NCBI GenBank assembly: GCA_963969595.1
Contig: OZ018409.1
Location: 28,037,282-28,101,281 of the forward strand
Length of the DNA: 64,000 bases
Reading direction: 5' to 3'
Origin: Neckera pumila
Lineage: Eukaryota > Streptophyta > Bryopsida > Hypnales > Neckeraceae
The notes under the pieces are model-generated. The model was not told the DNA's origin. It ran no database searches and worked only from the letters and a program-made list of their open reading frames with translations. The position numbers were made by a program, and so were the translations under genes. Positions 60,385 to 64,000 of the stretch are shown piece by piece. Every line of letters begins with the position of its first letter. The stretch's first letter is position 1.

Positions 60385-63300
60385 CATGCAGGCTCTTTGC
60401 ACAGGAGAATTAACTTCAAGCTAAGTTAAGCATACAGTGAGGGTGAATTTTCACACTGCTAAGTTAAAGAATGTTTTGATAAGCTCTAGGGAATTGATTA
60501 ATTTACTTCTTGAGAATTAGGAGAAAGGTGACCACTTGGAAACGCTTTCACTCACTAAAAGTATTCATTTCTAGAATTTGCGCTACTGCAGATAATTAAA
60601 CACATACAGTAAGTTAACTTCCAGGCTTCAAATTTTCACACTGGGAATGGCATGTTAGAAATGCAGTCCAAGCTACAAAATTGGGGACAAGAATCAACTT
60701 CCGAAGTTCAGTGTCCTCCTGCTTACACCCACGTGTCGCACGCTGGTTCCACTATGAGCTAAATGTTCGACAACCGATCCGCAGTCCCACTCGCTAGGGT
60801 CTTCAGACGGTGACAAGTGGCACTCGACAAAGACTGCGCTCCTGGTTGCCAATTGTTTTTCCCTCATAAGTTATTCAATTCCGTTTTGACAATGTCGAGG
60901 AGACCAAGATTGTGGGTCAGCAAAAGGGAGAGGCACTGTCAGTAAGCCCAATCGGTGATCTCTAGAGTATTGAAATCATACTACTCCATTTTCAATCCTT
61001 ATTTATCCCCTAAAGCACCAAACGGCGTTCTTTGGCAACATAGCGATTTTGGGCAGCTCACTGTAGATGGAAATTTTAATTTTTTTCTTTGAAAATTTCA
61101 CACAATGTGTGCCCGAGGAATAGCTTTAAGGCCCAATAATTTTCAAAGCTTTTGACTACATGGTTAAAAAGTTATTGGATGATATGTCATTTTCAATGGT
61201 CGGTGGGCAGCTCAAAAAATTTCTGAAAAATCGCTTTTAAAAAAGGTAAAAATTTGAAATTGGTTCTCTAGATCAATGTATGCAACTTTAGGTCTAGAAT
61301 TATTTCATTTTGATTTATGAGATGAAAATTATGAGGTGTTCTAATTTGCAGGCAGTTATGGATTCCCTACTCTAAAATAAACTTTGAAGTCCTTTATTTA
61401 ACTCAATTTTTAATATTTTTTGAAAAAAATAAAAGTATAGGATGTATATTGTTTATTGCAACATTACCACCGTTGGGATTGACATTTTTCAATTCCATAA
61501 TTAAATTCTTAACAATTTTGTGTTTTGAATCATTCTCTACTTCTTTCTATTTAATATTTTTTTCCTATATGTTGTATAATTCCAAATGATCTGAAATTTT
61601 TTTAAGCATGTAGCCAACTTGCTTTGAAGAATGAATCCAAGGAGTAACCACCATTTTGGGCCTTTTTTCATTTAAATGTGACCTTGTGAAGTGCAGCTGC
61701 CCGGTTTTTTGCAGGGTCCAAAAAACGGTTTTTGTCAATTCAAATGTTAATATCTTGCAATCTACAAGGTGGAAAATTCTGAAATTTTTTCTACATATTC
61801 TCAAACAAGTTTATTACAAGATCCTATGGTTACATGTGTCAAAAACGTTTTTTTTCTAAAATTTGGTACTTGTAATAGAAATGGCAGTTTTGGAGTGTTT
61901 TTGGTGAAAACATAGTCTCTGACCTTTAGGGGTTATTCGCGGTCGACCCTAGCATCCATATTTCAAGTTTTGCGCAGGTTCTCATGGTGAATCGTCAAGT
62001 TTGCAGGCCCCAGGATTCATACAAGATGAGTGTTGTGATTTAGTTTTGAGTAATGCTAGCATTAATTCCATGCATAATTGTACTTAAATAAACGTCAATT
62101 TTGTTATACTGACGTGATTCAGAGCGTTGAAAGTGTGACACTGAACTGAACAACGCTCAAGAAACTAGAACTGGAACTCATAGACATAAGTTTCCAAATG
62201 CTCGTCTGGAAAAGTATCAATTAATATCGAGTGATTTGCCTTGGAATATAATGGAACTGACGATCTCAGCTTATGTTCAATTAAACGATGAACCAATTGT
62301 AAACTATTATCTGACCTTGAATATATGTTTCCACAGAACGCTACTGGAGCCTCCCAAGAGAAAGGCCATGAGGTAGCAGGATCGGAGATGTTGGCGAGTT
62401 AGAAGACCAACGGTCAGTTATATAGTGTGGCTGATGAGAAGTGGATTCCAAGACCATTAGCTACACTCTTCATTCTATTTAGTGTGGTCCACACTAAGTA
62501 TATACCATAGTATTTGATATAATTTGGTTAGTGGTTACTACCATAATTTAACACTATTCACACTATTCAGTGATTGAGTTTTTATTTTATTTAGAATTAT
62601 AGTGTTATAATTACCTGTATAGAGTGGTTTTTGCCATTTATGGTGTTTGCAATGTTTGCTGTGCCATCATTTTATCAGCCCCAAACCTATGTTGAAATAA
62701 AATCTACAATAATTGATGAAAAAAGCTCTATTTGTGTAAAGCGGGAGATCGATGCAGTGAATAATGGGTAACTTTGCGAAAGCGAAGGAGACTGTTGATC
62801 GATCACCAACAAACAGCAGCCCGCTAGAGCTTCGTTAATCTCCACAGCAATTTGCTTAGATTGACGTACGTCATTGCATAGATGCGTCTCAAGCCCGGTG
62901 TCAAGCTAGCATGACACGATTGATATCAGGATTCCTCTGTATGCTTCGACTTGATATCGGTATCTTTTGTGCATGCGCCAGTTTCATATCAAGGACTTGG
63001 AAAATATATTGATATCAGGATTCAGACGCATACAATTGCGTCGGCACGACATGACTGCATGACACAATTCGCTATTCAGTTAAGGTGTTGTTCTGTTTAT
63101 CACTTCAGATTGCTTGGAAAATCATTCACATATTGCCTCCTAAGTAATGCAAAGTCTGCTTCTTAAGTGTACTAGTGTGGAGAAATTGCTTATTGCATCA
63201 CTCATCATCTCTCAAATCTAGTACATATTTAGAACCCAATCGTTTGATGGCATTCTATTCAATCCCATGCAAAATGAGAGGTGAGATGCCCACCTCGCAC

Positions 63301-63455
63301 CTTGCAACTTAGTAATTTTCATAGTTTTCAAAGCAACTTTGATTGAATATCATATCTACCATTCTTGTCACTTTCATGGAGTTTAGTATTATCGTGTTCT
63401 ATAAAACAAAGCTGAACAACAGGATTTGAGGTCATCTATGAGGATTACAGACAGA
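60385..63455 (-). repeat. Right arm of the ~3-kb inverted repeat
   Basis: Reverse complement of 608-3590; see that entry for anchors. The outer edge is at GAGGATTACAG (about 63452) and the inner edge near CTTTGCACAGGAGAATTAAC (about 60395). It holds the extra TTAA-type element at 61007-61932 and lacks three insertions found in the left arm. No frame is conserved between arms. Confidence 0.8.
61007..61932 (-). mobile_element. CCCCTAAAG-type TIR element, 926 bp (copy H), flanked by TTAT
   Basis: CCCCTAAAGCACCAAACGG at the left and GACCTTTAGGGG at the right, with TTAT at 61003-61006 and 61933-61936. The interior is the inverse of copies A and D. The left arm (about 2303-2316) shows the site without the element: CTTATTTTTTCGC there against CTTATTTAT and TTATTCGC here. 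This confirms both the boundaries and a 4-bp duplication. A 79-codon minus-strand frame (61565-61804) resembles that of copy D. Confidence 0.88.
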
Positions 63456-63736
63456 TAAGGTAACTGCACCCATACCCAATCATTTAAGCGATTTTGAAAT
63501 AGATCATGAACAGTATGAAGCAATGCAAATTTTTCCCAAGTAGGAAGATAGGAAGTATGGAGAGTTGGAGACTGCAATTTTTTGGTAATTTTATTCCCAA
63601 AACTGAAAATAACTATGATTTGTGGAAGCCAAAAAGTAGGCCGAACCGATACCTAGTGTTTAGAGTCTTCTAATTCCAATCAATCAAGAGACTAATTTCC
63701 CACTCACTGCTTTCCGCATACTTTATAACACTTTAA

Positions 63737-64000
63737 CCCCTCAGTAAAGTCCCATTGTCCCCTCGAGAGACAAATCAGATTTTGGGCAGGTACCTATGGG
63801 CTCATTTTTTAGTGAAATTTTTTGAAACTTTTCCATAAGATAGAAAAACTGATTAGCTTTGTAGGAATATAATTTTTATTTCAATTGGTGCCCGGGAGCA
63901 AAAGCTATACCACAAAAAGCCTCAAACTGAACTCAGCGGGCAACACAAATTTTTTTGCAAAAAGTCAAAATAAAGTTTAGTTTTTTTTTCTCGGAAACTT
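63737..64000 (-). mobile_element. TTAA-type element running off the window (copy I)
   Basis: TTAA (63733-63736), then CCCCTCAGTAAAGTCCC. Further in, TTTTGGGCAGGTACCTATGG matches the inverse of copy G's right half. The other end is beyond the window. Confidence 0.7.

Noticed and set aside
1..64000. tRNA, rRNA, CRISPR array or bacterial operon
   Set aside because: No cloverleaf, rRNA core or regularly spaced repeat-spacer pattern was noticed, and the gene structure is eukaryotic.

Overview
The window looks like nuclear DNA of a land plant, most likely a moss or other bryophyte. It has spliced plant-type genes. It has a DYW-class pentatricopeptide-repeat (PPR) reading frame whose wording resembles, from memory, the moss DYW proteins. 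It has an AT-hook/PPC (AHL) protein and a PDF-motif organellar DNA-binding (OSB-like) protein. The rest is AT-rich sequence packed with plant-type transposons. No rRNA, tRNA, CRISPR or bacterial-style operon was seen.

Layout. A roughly 3-kb arm at 608-3590 returns in inverted orientation at 60385-63455, so the arms bracket almost the whole window. From 3.6 to 7.8 kb there are small terminal-inverted-repeat (TIR) elements and gene-free DNA. At 7.8-11.3 kb, two neighbouring minus-strand loci related to organelle biology both show damage: a DYW PPR with one nonsense codon and three frameshifts, and an OSB-like gene whose C-terminal PDF exons are intact while its OB-domain exon carries stops. At 20.2-23.0 kb a plus-strand gene with 5'UTR introns encodes an unrecognised 175-residue protein. 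At 24.2-31.4 kb a 7-kb LINE retrotransposon sits inside a small pogo-like MITE. At 34.3-37.9 kb a Ty1/copia element with 97% identical LTRs has lost most of its reverse transcriptase. At 46.7-47.5 kb lies an intact intronless AHL gene in a GC-rich island. From 50 to 64 kb the sequence is nearly all TIR and foldback elements.

The most distinctive signal is a set of TIR elements that start CCCCTAAAGGACC (or CCCTTGAA) and are flanked by TTAA. At least nine copies or pieces occur (3.7, 5.0, 13.2, 14.0, 50.0, 53.0, 55.4, 57.1 and 61.0 kb, plus one leaving the window at 63.7 kb). The 61-kb copy is flanked by TTAT. It lies in the right arm, and the left arm preserves the corresponding empty site, so the four-base target duplication can be read directly. 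A second TIR family begins ATTA-AAAAATT-CAGCCCTC, and a third begins TGGGTGATTGCAAG and is flanked by TA.

Functionally, the two organelle-directed loci would be targeted to mitochondria or plastids, and AHL is a nuclear chromatin protein; nothing ties them into one pathway. All identifications are by reading the translation and motifs; no database search was run.
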